This document shows, piece after piece, positions 11,531 through 22,985 of a stretch of 64,000 bases of DNA (the stretch's first letter is position 1; each line of letters opens with the position of its first letter). This DNA comes from Termitomyces sp. T153 (lineage: Eukaryota; Basidiomycota; Agaricomycetes; Agaricales; Lyophyllaceae), in contig JACKQL020000078.1 in the NCBI GenBank assembly GCA_018296165.2, positions 124,001-188,000 of the forward strand. The letters are read 5' to 3'. The translations under genes and the position numbers were made by a program. The notes beneath the pieces were generated by a model, which was not told where the DNA came from, ran no database searches, and saw nothing but the letters and a program-made list of their open reading frames with translations.

Positions 11531-14226
11531 ATGGCCACCTTGACTAGCAAAGAAAAGGGCATGGCAACTGCAATGTCACTACCTGCACTGGCACAGGGTA
11601 GTAGCACTCCCTTGTCAACTGCTTGGAAGACAGTCAAGCAACACTTTTCTGCAAAGAAGAAGAGCAAGGGCAAAGCAAAAGAGCCTGAGCCTTTAACTGT
11701 TGTGGAGGAGCAACTTGCTCACCTGCTCCAGCCGCTTCATGAAGCCAGAGTTCCAGAGGACATCAGTGCTGACATCCTTGACAATCCTGTACTGCAGCTG
11801 GCACTAGTCTGAATAAACTTGATGTTGTTTGAAACCAAAGGGATGAGGCCTGGGTGGACCTCTTCTATTTAGCCTTGGGGAAGAGGAAGCATGTAGCAAC
11901 CCCTCCCTAACCCTCCAGAGGTGAAGAAGGCTTGTACTGAGCCTTCTGTATTTGTTGAGAGATCATTGACTCAGAGGGCACCACTCATGCTCTACAATAA
12001 TATGGTGCCTGCTGGTGATGACCAGAGGATGGACAAGTGCCCTGAATTCAAGGTAACCTTATCCACTGCTGGGCCATCAAAGCCAGTGGCAGCTCAAGTG
12101 AAGCAGCCAAAACCAGCAGCAACAAAGGAGGGAACATCAAGGCCCTCCACAATAAAAGATGGCACTGTGCAGCCAGCTGTAGCATCAACAGAGGCAGACA
12201 ACTCTATGGTCATCACCACCCCAATTGCCTTCCCAGCCAATGTTTCTCAGGGGTCAGAAGCTGGCATGATTGAGATCCTTGAATTGAGGACCTATGTTAT
12301 GCCAGGTGTGCTCCCTCAGGAGTTTAAGCCACCAGTGCAATGGTATTCATGTGACAAGGAATTCTTTGTTACCCAGCAAGCAGCTGCCCAAACAATGGTG
12401 GGTGCTCCAGTGGCATCTGACTTGGGTAGCAATGATGATGATAATGTCCCTACATCTAAACAACATATCTTGGACAGTGACTCCAATGACAATGCTACTG
12501 AGCATTGTCACAAAGAGCAGCACAATGCTAATGCCAGACAGCTGTTAGCCATTGACACTGAGAAGTCTAAACTGGACCTTGAGCATCTGAATAATACAGT
12601 GCCCAGCCACCTACCAGATGGCTGGGATACCACATTGGTTTGCAGGCACTTTAAGTGCCAGAATGACTTCAGGGGTATGCTACACCCCAACTTCTACTGG
12701 TTGCCAATGACTGATGCAGTTTTTGTTAGTGACAAAGCAGTCTTTGCCTACTCAATGCAGATGGCTGGGATATCTCACATATCCCCACATTACAAATTGT
12801 TGTAATGATGGGCTACCTGTGGGATGCCCATGAATCCAGAGTAGATTTTCCTGATTCTTAAACTCATTTAGGTTGGCAGATGCAAGGTCACAATGAGGGA
12901 GTGGATTCATGCCACTCTCCTCCTTCAGAAGTTTCATTGGATCTCCTTCTATACAGCTCCATAATTAAGGGGCTGCACAATGAAGTGGGCTATGGAGCTA
13001 ACTCCAGCAGAGTTGGAAACATTTCTGCTCAGAGAGGACTGCCATTGGGTACTGGTCCCCTTACCCTCACATTTGGCAGCCATGCTAGGCCACACAGACA
13101 ACAATACATAGGGAGTGGGACTTAACCAAGTCCCAATCAGCTGTCACTTTGACATCAAGGCATGGTTGCAGTACATCCTGCACCATAGCCACCCAGATTC
13201 ACAAAACCTGTACTCAGGTGTGGCCATCAATGCTGCCTTGCATGTTGACCAATGCTTGGTCTTTGGTTACATCTTGGATCAGGCACTGGCCCTGACTACT
13301 CCATATGCACAAACAGCCTATATGAGGTTGTTTATGATGGTGGTTGCTCAGCTGTATCTCTATTAAGAGGTGGTAGACAATTACTGATCCAGTGTAGGGA
13401 AGTTTAAGGTGATTACTTTCCACATTTTCACTCTACATAGGCTGCAAGTGCTGCCTACACAAGTCAACAATCTAAGTGAAACAGAGGTGATTTGTCACCT
13501 CCTGGCCAACCCTGTGCCTCCCTCTTGGGTGAATCATGCATATACCTATGGCATACACTTCCTTGATCACCATTGGTCCAGGAGTGCACTGCATGCAGAC
13601 TTGTTCACATGAGTCAACAATGAATGCCATTGTTAGCTCCAAACCATTGGGGTACCCCCACTCTTACTAGAGTACAATGGGTGGTATGTCCCCACTGCTG
13701 ACAAACAGGAGCACCTTTGCATGCTCCTTCAAATTCATGAGAGCAGAGGCTACTCTCCTCTTGATGCAGCTGAATGGCTGTGCTTTGGTGAGGATGGTAT
13801 TTTTACTCACCTCTTGCACTAACCTGTGGAGGTTGTAAGAGCCTCACAAGCCACTGCAGAGGAGCCTTCATCTGTGGCTCCTTCTATGAGTGCAGCCCAA
13901 CTGAGGAGGGGCCTTTATCATCAGTGGCTGCAGCCACTCTTATCCCACTATTAAGCTCTGGTGCATTTTTGGAAGATGCACTGTCAGAGAAGTCCATGGA
14001 CTTGGACTATGCCAACAACTCCACATTGACCATACCAGTCCAACCAACAATGGCTCTACAAGTTGTCCCCAGCCCCATGGAAGCAGTAGTAGCAACTAAT
14101 GTCACTACTCCTACTGCCCCTGAGGCTGGATCCAGTGGTCCCAGTAATATGGCTAATGCTGTATTGGAGCACTGGGCAGACATTGTGAGCAACAAGAAAG
14201 TGGAGGCCTTGAAGATGGATGAATGA
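11531..14226 (+). pseudogene. E1 extra 3' ORF (ORF3) of unknown function, with nonsense codons
   Basis: One reading frame stays open in the sense direction from 11531 to about 13920 apart from roughly a dozen stop codons, then shifts to 13924-14226. The N-terminus is Ser/Lys-rich with a basic patch (A-K-K-K-S-K-G-K-A-K). The middle (12294-12800) has W-Y-S-C-D and C-R-H-F-K-C-Q-N-D-F segments. Later parts include F-D-I-K-A-W-L-Q-Y-I-L and Y-G-I-H-F-L-D-H-H-W ... L-H-A-D-L-F. It ends before the polypurine tract at 14480. I do not recognise a domain. A frame of about 800 codons disrupted mainly by stops rather than frameshifts suggests it was once translated. It could be an envelope-like or captured host ORF; no transmembrane segment is evident. 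Confidence 0.55.
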
Positions 14227-14479
14227 GCAGGGTGAGCTACTATTGTAGCTCACAAATATTAATAACTACACCTGGGCTTTAGTAGCTCATATTTGTCACT
14301 CAGCACAGTTGGACAGCACACTGAAGTATGCTTTGTCCACATAGACTCAGTTGATTCTACTACTAATAAACATAGAAATTCATACTCAAACTCCAGTGCA
14401 CACCTTTGGGTGGGATACCATATCCCACCCTTTCTTCTTTGACTTTAGTTGTTGTTGGAAGTGAGTCCATTGATAGACC

Positions 14480-14492
14480 CAAAAGAGGGGTA
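14480..14492 (+). promoter_or_regulatory. Polypurine tract of E1
   Basis: The A/G tract AAAAGAGGGG lies immediately before the 3' LTR. It is the expected primer for plus-strand DNA synthesis and confirms plus orientation of E1. Confidence 0.75.
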
Positions 14493-14708
14493 TGTAATGG
14501 AGCACCTGTTATACAGTTTACATACATAACTAATTATATGATTATTTAATTATACTGATAGCATCATCTGATGCTATCTCTAAAAGTACTATACACCTAC
14601 TTACATAAGGCAATGCCTTACTTCATACTTTGTAGACAGACCTATTGACTGGTTTTGACTTATGGAGTGTGAACTGTAAGCTGCACAAACTGTAATGGAA
14701 ACCTTACA
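14493..14708 (+). repeat. E1 3' LTR (216 bp)
   Basis: Starts TGTAATGG, ends CCTTACA; exactly the length of the 5' LTR and collinear with it. Followed by the TSD copy TGTCC at 14709-14713. Confidence 0.92.
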
Positions 14709-14713
14709 TGTCC

Positions 14714-15507
14714 TTCCCCCTATGCTATGGTCTGCTCTCTGGAATAGAGTGTCTGGTTTCTCCATACTTTGGCCAGGCTTATGGTGCAACAAGAAGTCAA
14801 GATTGGCTAGGCAAAGGGACCATCAGGCCTATCAATGGTTGAGCTTCTTGGCTGTCCAGAAGTATTTAAGGTTCCTATGATCATTCAGACCTCAAACTTA
14901 TGCTGCATGCCTTCCAGAAAGTGCTGCCACTCCTCAAACAACTGGACAATGGCCAGCATCTCCTTGCCATGGATCTTGTAGCTCTGCTCTACCACATTTA
15001 GGCTCTTGGAGTAGAAGGCCACCAGATGCCACTTCCCATCCTCTAGGAATTGCTGTGAAAGAATGGCCCCAGTGCAAAATTGGAGCTGACAGCTGTCTGG
15101 ATGTCTCCTGTGAAACTCCTTGACAAGTCCAGGAGCATGTACATTCTCCCATGGCTCCCAGGAGATGTCCTTGGTCCCATAGCCTTTCCACTTCACCTTG
15201 TATTGTAGTCATCTCCAGGATGAATGGCTATCTAGGATTTCCTCCACCTCATATTTCTTGTTGTTGCTGACCACCATAGGGGGCAGCAGAGGTGGTGGAG
15301 GATGCCCCAGAATGGGATCTTTAGAGGCTGGAGTCAGCTTGACCATGTTGAACACTGGATGAAGCTGGTGCATTCCCATGGGGAGCCAGAGTCAGTAGGC
15401 CAAAAGTCCTACCTGTTGTTCCACTGTGAAAGGTCCCAACTGATGGTGTGCCAGTTATTTTGAGGGCTGAGTAGTTGTAATGTCAGATGCATCCAGGTAG
15501 ACTCAAT
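14714..15507 (-). pseudogene. C1 chromovirus pol fragment: integrase C-terminus and chromodomain joined to RNase H
   Basis: Reading the minus strand from 15507 down: integrase C-terminal region, a chromodomain (K-K-Y-E-V-E-E-I-L-D-S ... K-V-K-W-K-G-Y-G-T-K-D-I-S-W-E-P-W-E-N-V), then without a gap an RNase H region (C-T-G-A-I-L-S-Q-Q ... V-A-F-Y-S-K-S-L ... E-M-L-A-I-V) and L-L-H-H-K-P-G-Q-S. It continues at 475-1. RNase H normally lies upstream of the integrase, so this order (chromodomain, then RNase H) is a rearranged junction near 15090. Likely origin: deletion between two adjacent copies. Confidence 0.8.
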
Positions 15508-16691
15508 TGTCAGGTTCCACTGACCTTGGGGGCTCAGCTGCACTGGGTGAGTCCTTACTAGGCAGGTGTGATCCTCTTGCACTGGCAACTGGACACTCGA
15601 AGATGTTCTGGACACTGAGTGCTGGTGCGGATAGTTGGTGGGACATGATTGGAACAGGTCTGGGGAGGTCCAGAGGAGTTGGAATGTGGGGAAACAGGAC
15701 AGGCTTGGTGGGGTTCAGGCAGAAGACCATATGGAAGATTTGCGGATGCAAAGGGGTAGGAGGCTATGTGATCAATGAGAGCGGAGCCGGGGTTTGATGG
15801 AAGATCAATTGGGGTTGATGGAGTCTGGAGCTGAACAAAGAGTGAGGTTCGGATCTGGTAAAAGAGTGTCAGGGTTTGTAATTGTAATCGTGGAGTTTGT
15901 GAGGTCATTAAAGTTGAGGAAGACTTGGGCACAATGGTCGGACAGAGTCACTGAGACAGTGTTGGATGAGGGGAGATGGAGTCAAGATGGAACAAGAATA
16001 GATTCGAGTGGAGATACAAAACAATAACAAGAACAATAACAAAATGGAGACAGGGCAAGACCAGGAGACTGAGATAAGACTGGGAGACTGAGATAAGACT
16101 AGGAGACTGAGATAAGACTGGGAGACTGGGAGTAAGGAAAACAGGACACAGAACACAGAACACAAGAAAGAAAACAATCAGACCATAGGTAACATTAAGC
16201 AATATCAAGACTAGAGTATGAAGAGCTATTTGACGTCTTATATACTGACTACTGGAGAACTTTGGAGTACGTCAGCTGTGGCGGCGGGGCTAGGCGGGGC
16301 TCAATGGAGTTGGCGGGTGTCAGTTGTGATCAGGGGTTGGGCTGTGTTGATATGTTGATGGGATCATTTGGGAACACAGATCACTCCAAGGTTGTTGTGA
16401 TACTCTGGAATGGTTCGGAGGAGTCAGAGTGTTGTGTTGATGATGGGTAGCAAAGATTGGGAACAGCGGGGGTGGTTCCTGGAGTTCAGGGGATCCCAGG
16501 TAATTGTCAGTGGCTGCGGGGAAGGCATTGAAGTTGGCCAGGGGGCCGTCAGAGTTAGCCAGGGAGACGTTGGAGTTAGCTGAGAGTGCGTTGGGGTTAA
16601 TTGAAATAGGCACGGGGCATGGGTGGAAGTTCGGTGGAGTGTCAGGAGGTTGCTGGACGATGTGTGGGGGTCCAGGGAATGGGTCATGACA
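15508..16691 (-). repeat. 3' LTR of A1 (1184 bp)
   Basis: Plus-strand ends are TGTCAGGTTCC and GGGTCATGACA. Contains about four copies of a 19-bp unit (core GGAGACTGAGATAAGACT) at about 16060-16130. The complement of the transcription start and PBS-pairing motif lies near 16198-16212. Confidence 0.88.
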
Positions 16692-16723
16692 TCACCCCCC
16701 CTTCAGCATCAAGACCCTTTGAG

Positions 16724-18130
16724 ATGCAGGGAGCAGGTCGGGGATCAGTGGGGCATGGGAGTCAAAGCCAAGTAATATTGATCAGTCCACAGCAAGTGAT
16801 AGCGGCATGGGAGACAAAGTTGAAGTGCGGCCACCACTTCATCAGGGTTCTCTTCAATCAATTAAAAGCTTTGGACATACCCCGGGGTTTCCCAAATTTT
16901 GTTATGTCTTCCCCCAGCATTCCAGTAGTCTCTTCCGCTCTGCTGCTTTCTGATTCGGATGAGGTGGTGGTGTATGACAGTGGGGGGGAGGAGTTTGAGC
17001 TTCGGCACCACGCCAGTGTCAGGAACCAGAGTCATAAGTGGTGTTGACTTGTCTCCTTGGAATGACTGATGGGGTTTTTGTAGAGTCATCCATGGTGGTG
17101 GTGGTGGATTTCCCAGGGGTCCCAAAGCAGACCAAGTTTCATCCTGCATTGCCAAGGGAGGGGAGCATAGGGCAGTCTGCAGGGAAGGTGGGGTTTTTGC
17201 AGGGTAGTCAGGGAAAGGAGGCACCCTCGGCGGTGATTTGGGCAAAGCGCCGAGCCTCCCCACCCTCGGGGATAGGACTCAGCAAGAGGCTGCATGGGCG
17301 CAAGCCATCAGTGGGGCCTCTGGAGTCCCTCCTCCTGTCTCCTACCCCAGGTGTTCCCTTGAAACAGTCATCAAGTCCTTCTGTGCCTAGTCCTTTGATT
17401 ACGGAAGTCTTCCTTTGCAAGCAGGTGGAGGCTTTGACGACATCATTGGTGGCACAGGAGGGCGAGCTCCAATGGGCAAGGGAGGACCATGATGCTGTGC
17501 GGACAGAGAAAGAGGCGATGGAGCAGGAAAGGAACACTTCAGTGCACATGGCAACGGAGTGAGCATTGGAGGTGCGGGGCTTGTGGGAGCATCTGGTGCA
17601 GATGGAGGGGCAGCCCACAGGGGAAGCAGAGGGGTGGGGATGAGTTCCAGGGGGGGATGCGTTGTGGGCAGAGCTGCAGGTGGCAAGGCAGAGGGAGGAT
17701 TGGTTGGCCAACAAGGCTGCTTTGGAGCATGTGGGGATCCTTTGTGAGTGGCCTTCTGTTCCTCCGTTCATTACTGACAGTTCATTTTTGGGGTTTAGGC
17801 TGGATGCAGGAGCATTAGGTCCTCTTGGATGGTGCCTCCGCAGTGTTTGCATCATTTCAGGATGGGTTGATGCAGGGGTCCACAGTTCAGCCCCTGGAGT
17901 TGCAACAGGGGATGGTGTGATTGGAGAGGTTGCTGGCGGGGCATTGGTGACGCAATGCAGTGGCTCTGGAGTCTTGGTGGGTGGTGGTGGTCGACACAGG
18001 GGAGGCATTGCTAGGGTTGGTAGAGGTCTTGGCAGTGGTGTGGGCCCAGATGGAAGTTGATCTGGGGGTAGAGTTGCTGGGGGATCTGGGGAGGGAGTGA
18101 GGGGGTGGGTGTGGGCCCCATTTCTTGTTG
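16724..18130 (+). pseudogene. Antisense ORF next to the 3' LTR of A1 (coiled-coil protein), copy 1
   Basis: Runs opposite to the element. It starts 33 bp inside the LTR boundary (M-Q-G-A-G-R). The first block ends at about 17047 with an acidic motif (S-D-S-D-E-V-V-V-Y-D-S-G-G-E-E-F). A frame shift leads to 17038-17562, which ends in a charged helical segment (V-E-A-L-T-T-S-L ... E-G-E-L-Q-W-A-R-E-D-H-D-A). The frame can be followed to about 18130 through A-L-E-V-R-G-L-W-E-H and V-L-A-V-V-W-A-Q-M-E-V-D-L, with several breaks. The same protein is encoded antisense in A2. No enzyme motif is seen; function unknown. Confidence 0.5.
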
Positions 18131-19985
18131 CTCTTGGACTTGCTGCCTCCCTCGCCTTGTATGTATAACTTTTTTTGTACACGAACATGTTCTTTTCTTG
18201 GTCCCTGGGCATGTGAAGTGAGGTTTTAGTTTGTGTGAGGGCAAAGTAAGTGAAACACGCAGGAGTGTAAGGGGGAGTTGAATCCCTAGTGAATCCAGAG
18301 GGGGGGGTTACGCCTGCTGGTGCCATCTGTGTTGGCTAGTCCCAGGGTTTGTCAGATGGAGCAGAGCATTGCAGGGGGGGCTCCCAAGGTTTGGCGGGGT
18401 GGTGGGAGTTCTCCCAGTGGAGTTCCGTGGCATTTTGGGATGGTAGTATTGGGTTTGATTCTTGGAATTTCCAACCAGGGGTATAGGGGTGTTCTTCAGT
18501 CTGTGGCGGGGCATGCACCATGTTGGTACAGGAGGGTGGGCCTTTGAATCTTTCACATGTGTCCAGTGGAGTTTGGGGCTTTGGTTTTCTTGTCAGTGTG
18601 ATTGGTGGGAGGGATGGAGGTCTTCCCATGATCTGGTCCTTATGCCGATGCTGGTGGTGAAGGCGGCAGGGCTCTCTTCATTGGTGGGGTCAGTAGGGCA
18701 GGGTTCATTCTCATGGCATAGTTGGTCTGGAGGGGGATCCTTGTAATAAGTTGGCAGGAGCTGATTCTCCAGTCATCCTGGGCTGTGGGTTTGGTCAGCA
18801 TAGGAGTGGAGATACTCCCTTAGAGTGAGGATCCAATTCCTTGACTTGGGTTGCCCTGGGATCTATGTCTTGGTGGGACTGCATATAGCAGGGTTCTGTT
18901 GAGCTCCAGAGTATTGTATTTGGCAAAAGGCATGCAGGGTTGGGACTTTGCTGTGTTCCGAGGTATTGGTTCCAGTCAGCGTTGCGTTCCAGAGGGTCGT
19001 GTTCATGGGCAAGTGTGCTTGGGGGTGTTTGGTGTGCTTTGGAGTGCCAATGACCCAGGGGCAGGATTCAGGGTGATCAGTCCTCATAAATTTCTCTTGG
19101 TCCGGAGTTGGGGTCTGTGAGTCCTAGGTCACCTACGTGATGTTGCTTTCATCTCCTAGGGCTTGGGGTGCTTCTCTTTGGTAGGGATAGGCTTTGGTGC
19201 ACTTCTTCGGGGGTTGTTCCTTGTTACTTAAGGGTTTAGGGCAGAGTCAGAGGGGCCACTTCATCATTTCTTGGGCTCCGGGGTTGATCTCCATCAGTTG
19301 TGGTTGGGTTCTCCAGGGGTGTGGGAAACTTTTTGGGGGAATAACTTTGAGAGTCCCGGAGTTTTTTTTTTTTTTGTTCTCCTGTTGGGAACAATCTGTG
19401 TTGGGTGAGGGGAGTGGGACAGTGGTGGGCTGGGACTCCAAGGGTGGGGTCATGGCATGTGTTGTCCTTTGCTGGTTGTGGGTGGGCGGCACTTCCTCCA
19501 GTGTCAAATTATGGTTGGGGCGTACAGCATCTCTTTTGGGGGTGTCAGCAACCTTAGGGCACTCTGGAGAGGGTACTTCACATGTGGCTTGTTTCTGGGT
19601 ACTCCGATGATGGGGTCCTTGTTTGATGAGCATACTCCGGCATAGGGGCGGGATTTGGAGCTGATGGTGATTTATGTTGCAGAGTTGGGGCTACCAGGGC
19701 ATCATTGGTGGGTTGGCACCGTAGGTCCCCTTGATCAAATGTTGGAGGCTCTGGAGTTGTGTTGCCAGGGTCCAGAGCTGCGTCAAGGAGTTCGGAGTGG
19801 GTCAGAGGGGTGGGTTGGGCAGTTTTGGGCTGGCACAGGGTTGTTGGGATCATTGAGCCAGGTGGGGGAGGTCTTTTAGGGGTACCGGAGCATGTGCCCT
19901 TTGGGTCGTTGGGTCGCTTGAGTGGCTGATCAACGTTCTCTGGATAATGGTGGGGCTTCTCCCTCCCTTATGTGAACATGTCACC

Positions 19986-20467
19986 TGTCCCTCAAAGAAG
20001 CTGTCACACCACTAGTTAGGGCCATTCACAGTGGAATGACAGGTTGGACCATTGGCCTATTGACTCTGACTCTCTGCAGAGATGTGCCAGCTTCATCTGG
20101 TGTTCAATGTGGTCAAACTTACCCCAGCCCCTAAAGATCATATTCCAGGGTGACATCCACCACCTCTGCTGCCCCTGGTGGTGGTCAATGACAACAAAGA
20201 GTACAAAGTGGAAGAAATCCTGGACAGCCATTTATTCCAGAGACAACTACAGTACAAGGTGAAGTGGAAAGGCTATGGAATTGAGGATATTTCCTGGGAG
20301 CCATGGGAGAATGTACATGCCTCCAGACTTATTAAGGAGTTCCACCAGAGACATCCAGATGCACTGCATGCTATATGAGGGATCTACCCTATCTTGCTAG
20401 TGGACCAAGCAATCAGGAACTTCTTCTACTCTGCACATTAAGATGCCACATGCTAGAGGGGGGGTGA
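19986..20467 (+). pseudogene. Family-C chromovirus (C2): integrase C-terminus and chromodomain, truncated
   Basis: Plus-strand fragment. It starts in the integrase C-terminal region (H-L-V-F-N-V-V-K-L-T-P-A-P-K-D) and passes into a chromodomain at 20178-20378 (E-Y-K-V-E-E-I-L-D-S ... L-Q-Y-K-V-K-W-K-G-Y-G-I-E-D-I-S-W-E-P). It then reaches a G-rich polypurine tract (about 20454-20464) before its LTR. The chromodomain itself is uninterrupted. The fragment starts abruptly where A1 ends, so the join at 19985/19986 is a rearrangement breakpoint. The same domain occurs in C1 (about 15.1-15.3 kb, minus) and at 63.1-63.35 kb (minus). Confidence 0.85.
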
Positions 20468-20817
20468 TGTCAGAGGACTTCCATTTCCAACCACTGTGAC
20501 TGGTTCTAGCACCTCTGCAGCTTGTTCAACATCTCTGGGGCTCCTTCCAGAAACCCAGAGTTCTCCATATTACCTCAGCAACCATTGCCCTAGGATTAGG
20601 AGTAGCTCTGGTCACCTGTACAGTAGTTCTCATGCCTCTGCCACCCACTGATGTGCCATGCCAAGCAGCAGAGATTCTTAGACTTGTTCTCTTCAGATTC
20701 CCCTCTGCTAGGTGATTAGTTACTGATTTGTATTGTCATCTACTCCACTAATATACTTTGGATTCCCCTCTGCTAGCTGTGTGACTCCAATCCATTGCTC
20801 CAGAGGTTGCCCTTACA
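20468..20817 (+). repeat. 3' LTR of family C (C2, 350 bp)
   Basis: Starts TGTCAGAGGACTTCC and ends TTGCCCTTACA. Matches 62729-63098 in inverted orientation. Carries a repeated short block (ATTCCCCTCTGCTAG occurs twice). It is inserted in the RT gene of element H. Confidence 0.85.
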
Positions 20818-21990
20818 GTAATGGTCATGAATGCAGTCTTTGGTATGTCTGATATACATATCCTCACTTGCCCATATGCATCAATGAGGTCAATTTTTGA
20901 CTTCACTGGTGCACAGGTTACATCTTCCCTAATGATCTCTTGATTCAGTAAGGGTGTTATATCCTTAATGGTATTGTCATTGCATTGGTGTGCATCTAAC
21001 ACCATTTGCAGAGATCCATCCTTCTTGGAAATACACAGCAATGGTGCAGCCTGGTTGGCCACACAGGGTTCCCACCACTTAGCATGCACATAGCAGTGAT
21101 TTTATCCTGCAACTGTTGCTGAAGTGACTTAGGGCACCTCAGCACAAAGTATGGATACTGTTTGGTCTCATGTATGAGATTTAACTCATGATTTACTTCA
21201 CACCATGGAGGAAGTTCCTCCTTTGTTCCATTGACAATGTCCTGGAACTCATTGTACCACCACTGTCAAAGGCAAGGAATATTGCCTTCTGTTAGCTTGG
21301 CAGGCCATGCCTTTCAGTCATCTACTCTAGGCCAAGGATGATGTTTATTCTTGGCCAACTTTGACTGTGGCACTACCTTTGTGTATTTGTCCTGCAAAGC
21401 CATCAAACAAATCTCTGATTTGTCTGGTATGTTTAGCCAGGCAGGACAACATTTTGCCCTGCCTTTTGCATTATTGCATGAGTATTCAAACTTGCTAGGC
21501 TTGGATATCTCATCCTCTGTAGCCAGTCTGTATACTCAACCTACAGGGGTCAATCTTCTTACTCCTTCCTGCTGTGTCAGGTCAGCTATGACCCAATTCC
21601 ACTCCTGTGGCATTTGTGGATTGTATGCCCATTCAGGGGTATGCCTTGGAATTGGTTTATTCCAAATCCTTTTGTTCCCTTGCCATTAAAGGATCAATTC
21701 AATCCTTCCAGCATATCCTTCCCCCCTCCTGAAGAGTTCACTTTTGATACTCTTCCTCTGAAATTAGCAGGGATGGATGGTCATTGAGTAAACTCTCTGT
21801 CACCCACACCTCATCATCATCTACTGCCTCTTCCACAGTAGGCTAGCTCACAATGGAATGACTTCCAATCATCCCCAGCTGCAGGGTGATGATGGGTGTG
21901 GCAAGTGATGCCACATGCATCCCAGCCACATGAGCAAACAACAGTGTGATTCCAGAGGTCATTGATGCAAAATCATAGTTCTGACAGTGG
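20818..21990 (-). pseudogene. Element H: RT and protease C-terminal region, minus strand
   Basis: The minus frame at 20748-21089 has A-A-P-L-L-C-I-S-K-K-D-G-S-L-Q, then E-I-I-R-E-D-V and S-K-I-D-L-I-D-A-Y-G-Q-V-R, the same RT region as E1 6690-6960. It is cut by the family-C LTR at K-T-A-F-M. Upstream (21100-21990) lie the pre-RT spacer and the protease tail (H-V-A-G-M-H-V-A-S-L; acidic D-D-D-E-V-W-V-T-E-S). H is thus a relative of E1 in the opposite orientation whose 3' half is lost. Confidence 0.8.
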
Positions 21991-22645
21991 CACAAAGTTT
22001 ACAAAACTTAGCCAAATGTGTCAGATTTAGATTTTGCAAGAGTTTGGGATTCTTTATCATTAGTTCTCACTATACAAGTAGACCAGATAATAAATTTATT
22101 GATTCTCTTTACTAGCTCAAGATGGTTCTCAAAACAGGCAAAGGGGCACAGATAGTATATTAACTAATGATCCTGAACTAAGTAGAGCTTGTGAGTCTAA
22201 GAAATCTGCTCCCTGGAGACTTCTGAGCCATAGCAAGTACTTTCTTGCCCAAAAATCTTCCTCCCTTTATACTGTCCTCAGCACACACAGACTTCTTTTG
22301 CAATGGCATGATTATATGCCTTATTAATGCATATGTGGGGCACTGATGGCTTCCTGGAGTGCCAGCATGTGCTCAGCACAGTCTCAACTAGTCAAGAGTA
22401 TAGGGTTTAGCCAGCCTTGGCTAAGCCTCTTCCTGGTTCACTTCTTCTCTGCTGTTGGTGGCTAGAGGCTCCTGGTGATGCCTTTGGTTGACCTTTGTTG
22501 GGTGGCAGCTGGCCTTTCATCCAACATCATTGTGCAGGGTTTTCACTGAGCTGGCTGCAAGTTGCAGGGGATGTATTTGGAATCTGGGTAAGCCCCTTGC
22601 CTACAGTTTTTGGCATCCTTTTTAGCTTACAGTTTTCAGCTCAAG
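21985..22645. repeat. Solo LTR-like repeat D1
   Basis: Non-coding block of about 660 bp interrupting the H protease. It aligns with about 60853-61610 on the same strand: both begin near AAAGTTxxACAAAxCTT, share ATTTATTGATT and end near TTACAGTTTTCAGC. Most likely a solo LTR of a further family; exact ends and TSD could not be fixed by eye. D1 is CpG-poor while D2 keeps several CpGs. Confidence 0.55.
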
Positions 22646-22985
22646 GATTTCTAGGTCTTTTGTTTTCTCCATTTTCACCAGCTGATTGAGGCAGCTGTAT
22701 CATCATACTCTCTGAATCCCACAGCATCCACACTTGGTGGCCATTAACTTTTACCTAAGTGATGAGACACTCTTTCTGTAGTCCTCCTACCAGCTCTACA
22801 ACCCTTGTCATCCTCTTCATCTGCTGGACCATTACCTAGTCCATTTGGATCTGGTGGACCTCCTCCTGGGAGTGGCAATGGTCATCAACCAGGAAAGGGT
22901 GGTCCTCTTCTGGGTCCCCCACCACTTCTACCTGTCCCAGGCAGTCTACAACAAGGTGTCAAGGGCAGAGTAGATGCAAGATTAC
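22646..22985 (-). pseudogene. Element H: gag linker fused to protease by internal deletion
   Basis: Minus strand: the Gly/Pro-rich gag linker (22805-22985, as in E1 2830-3000) is followed directly by the protease start (V-K-V-N-G-H-Q-V-W-M-L-W-D-S-E-S). In E1 these are 1.4 kb apart with the capsid domain between them, so H lacks the whole capsid and zinc-knuckle segment. The active-site D-S-G-S is D-S-E-S here. A2 is inserted at the left end of this gag piece. Confidence 0.7.

Larger units (their letters stand above)
481..14708 (+). mobile_element. E1: Ty3/gypsy chromovirus with an extra 3' ORF, degenerate
   Basis: Complete but dead LTR retrotransposon. It has 216-bp LTRs (481-696 and 14493-14708), perfect TSD TGTCC and a polypurine tract before the right LTR. 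Coding order on the plus strand is gag, zinc knuckle, aspartic protease, RT, RNase H, integrase, chromodomain, then a further long frame (about 11.5-14.2 kb). Two solo LTRs of family A (5148-6178, 7081-8232) sit in it; without them it is about 12 kb, much longer than a typical 5-7 kb chromovirus. Nonsense codons occur throughout and CpG is almost absent. The related minus-strand element H lies at 20.8-42.8 kb. Confidence 0.88.
15508..19985 (-). mobile_element. A1: family-A LTR element, 5'-truncated
   Basis: Minus orientation: polypurine tract and 3' LTR are at the low-coordinate end (16692-16712 and 15508-16691). The internal region to about 19985 is collinear with 25385-28903 of A2 in inverted orientation, and the last ~1.2 kb of internal sequence plus the 5' LTR are missing. 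It contains no RT, integrase or RNase H, so the family is non-autonomous as seen here. It keeps clearly more CpG than A2 and much more than E1, suggesting it is younger or less methylated. A T-run lies at about 19363-19374. Confidence 0.82.

Noticed and set aside
17208..18326. A 372-codon Pro/Ser/Thr-rich minus ORF in A1
   Set aside because: It is not open at the equivalent place in A2, its composition reflects the antisense complement of the coiled-coil ORF, and it has no motif. The opposite strand shows block-wise protein conservation between copies.
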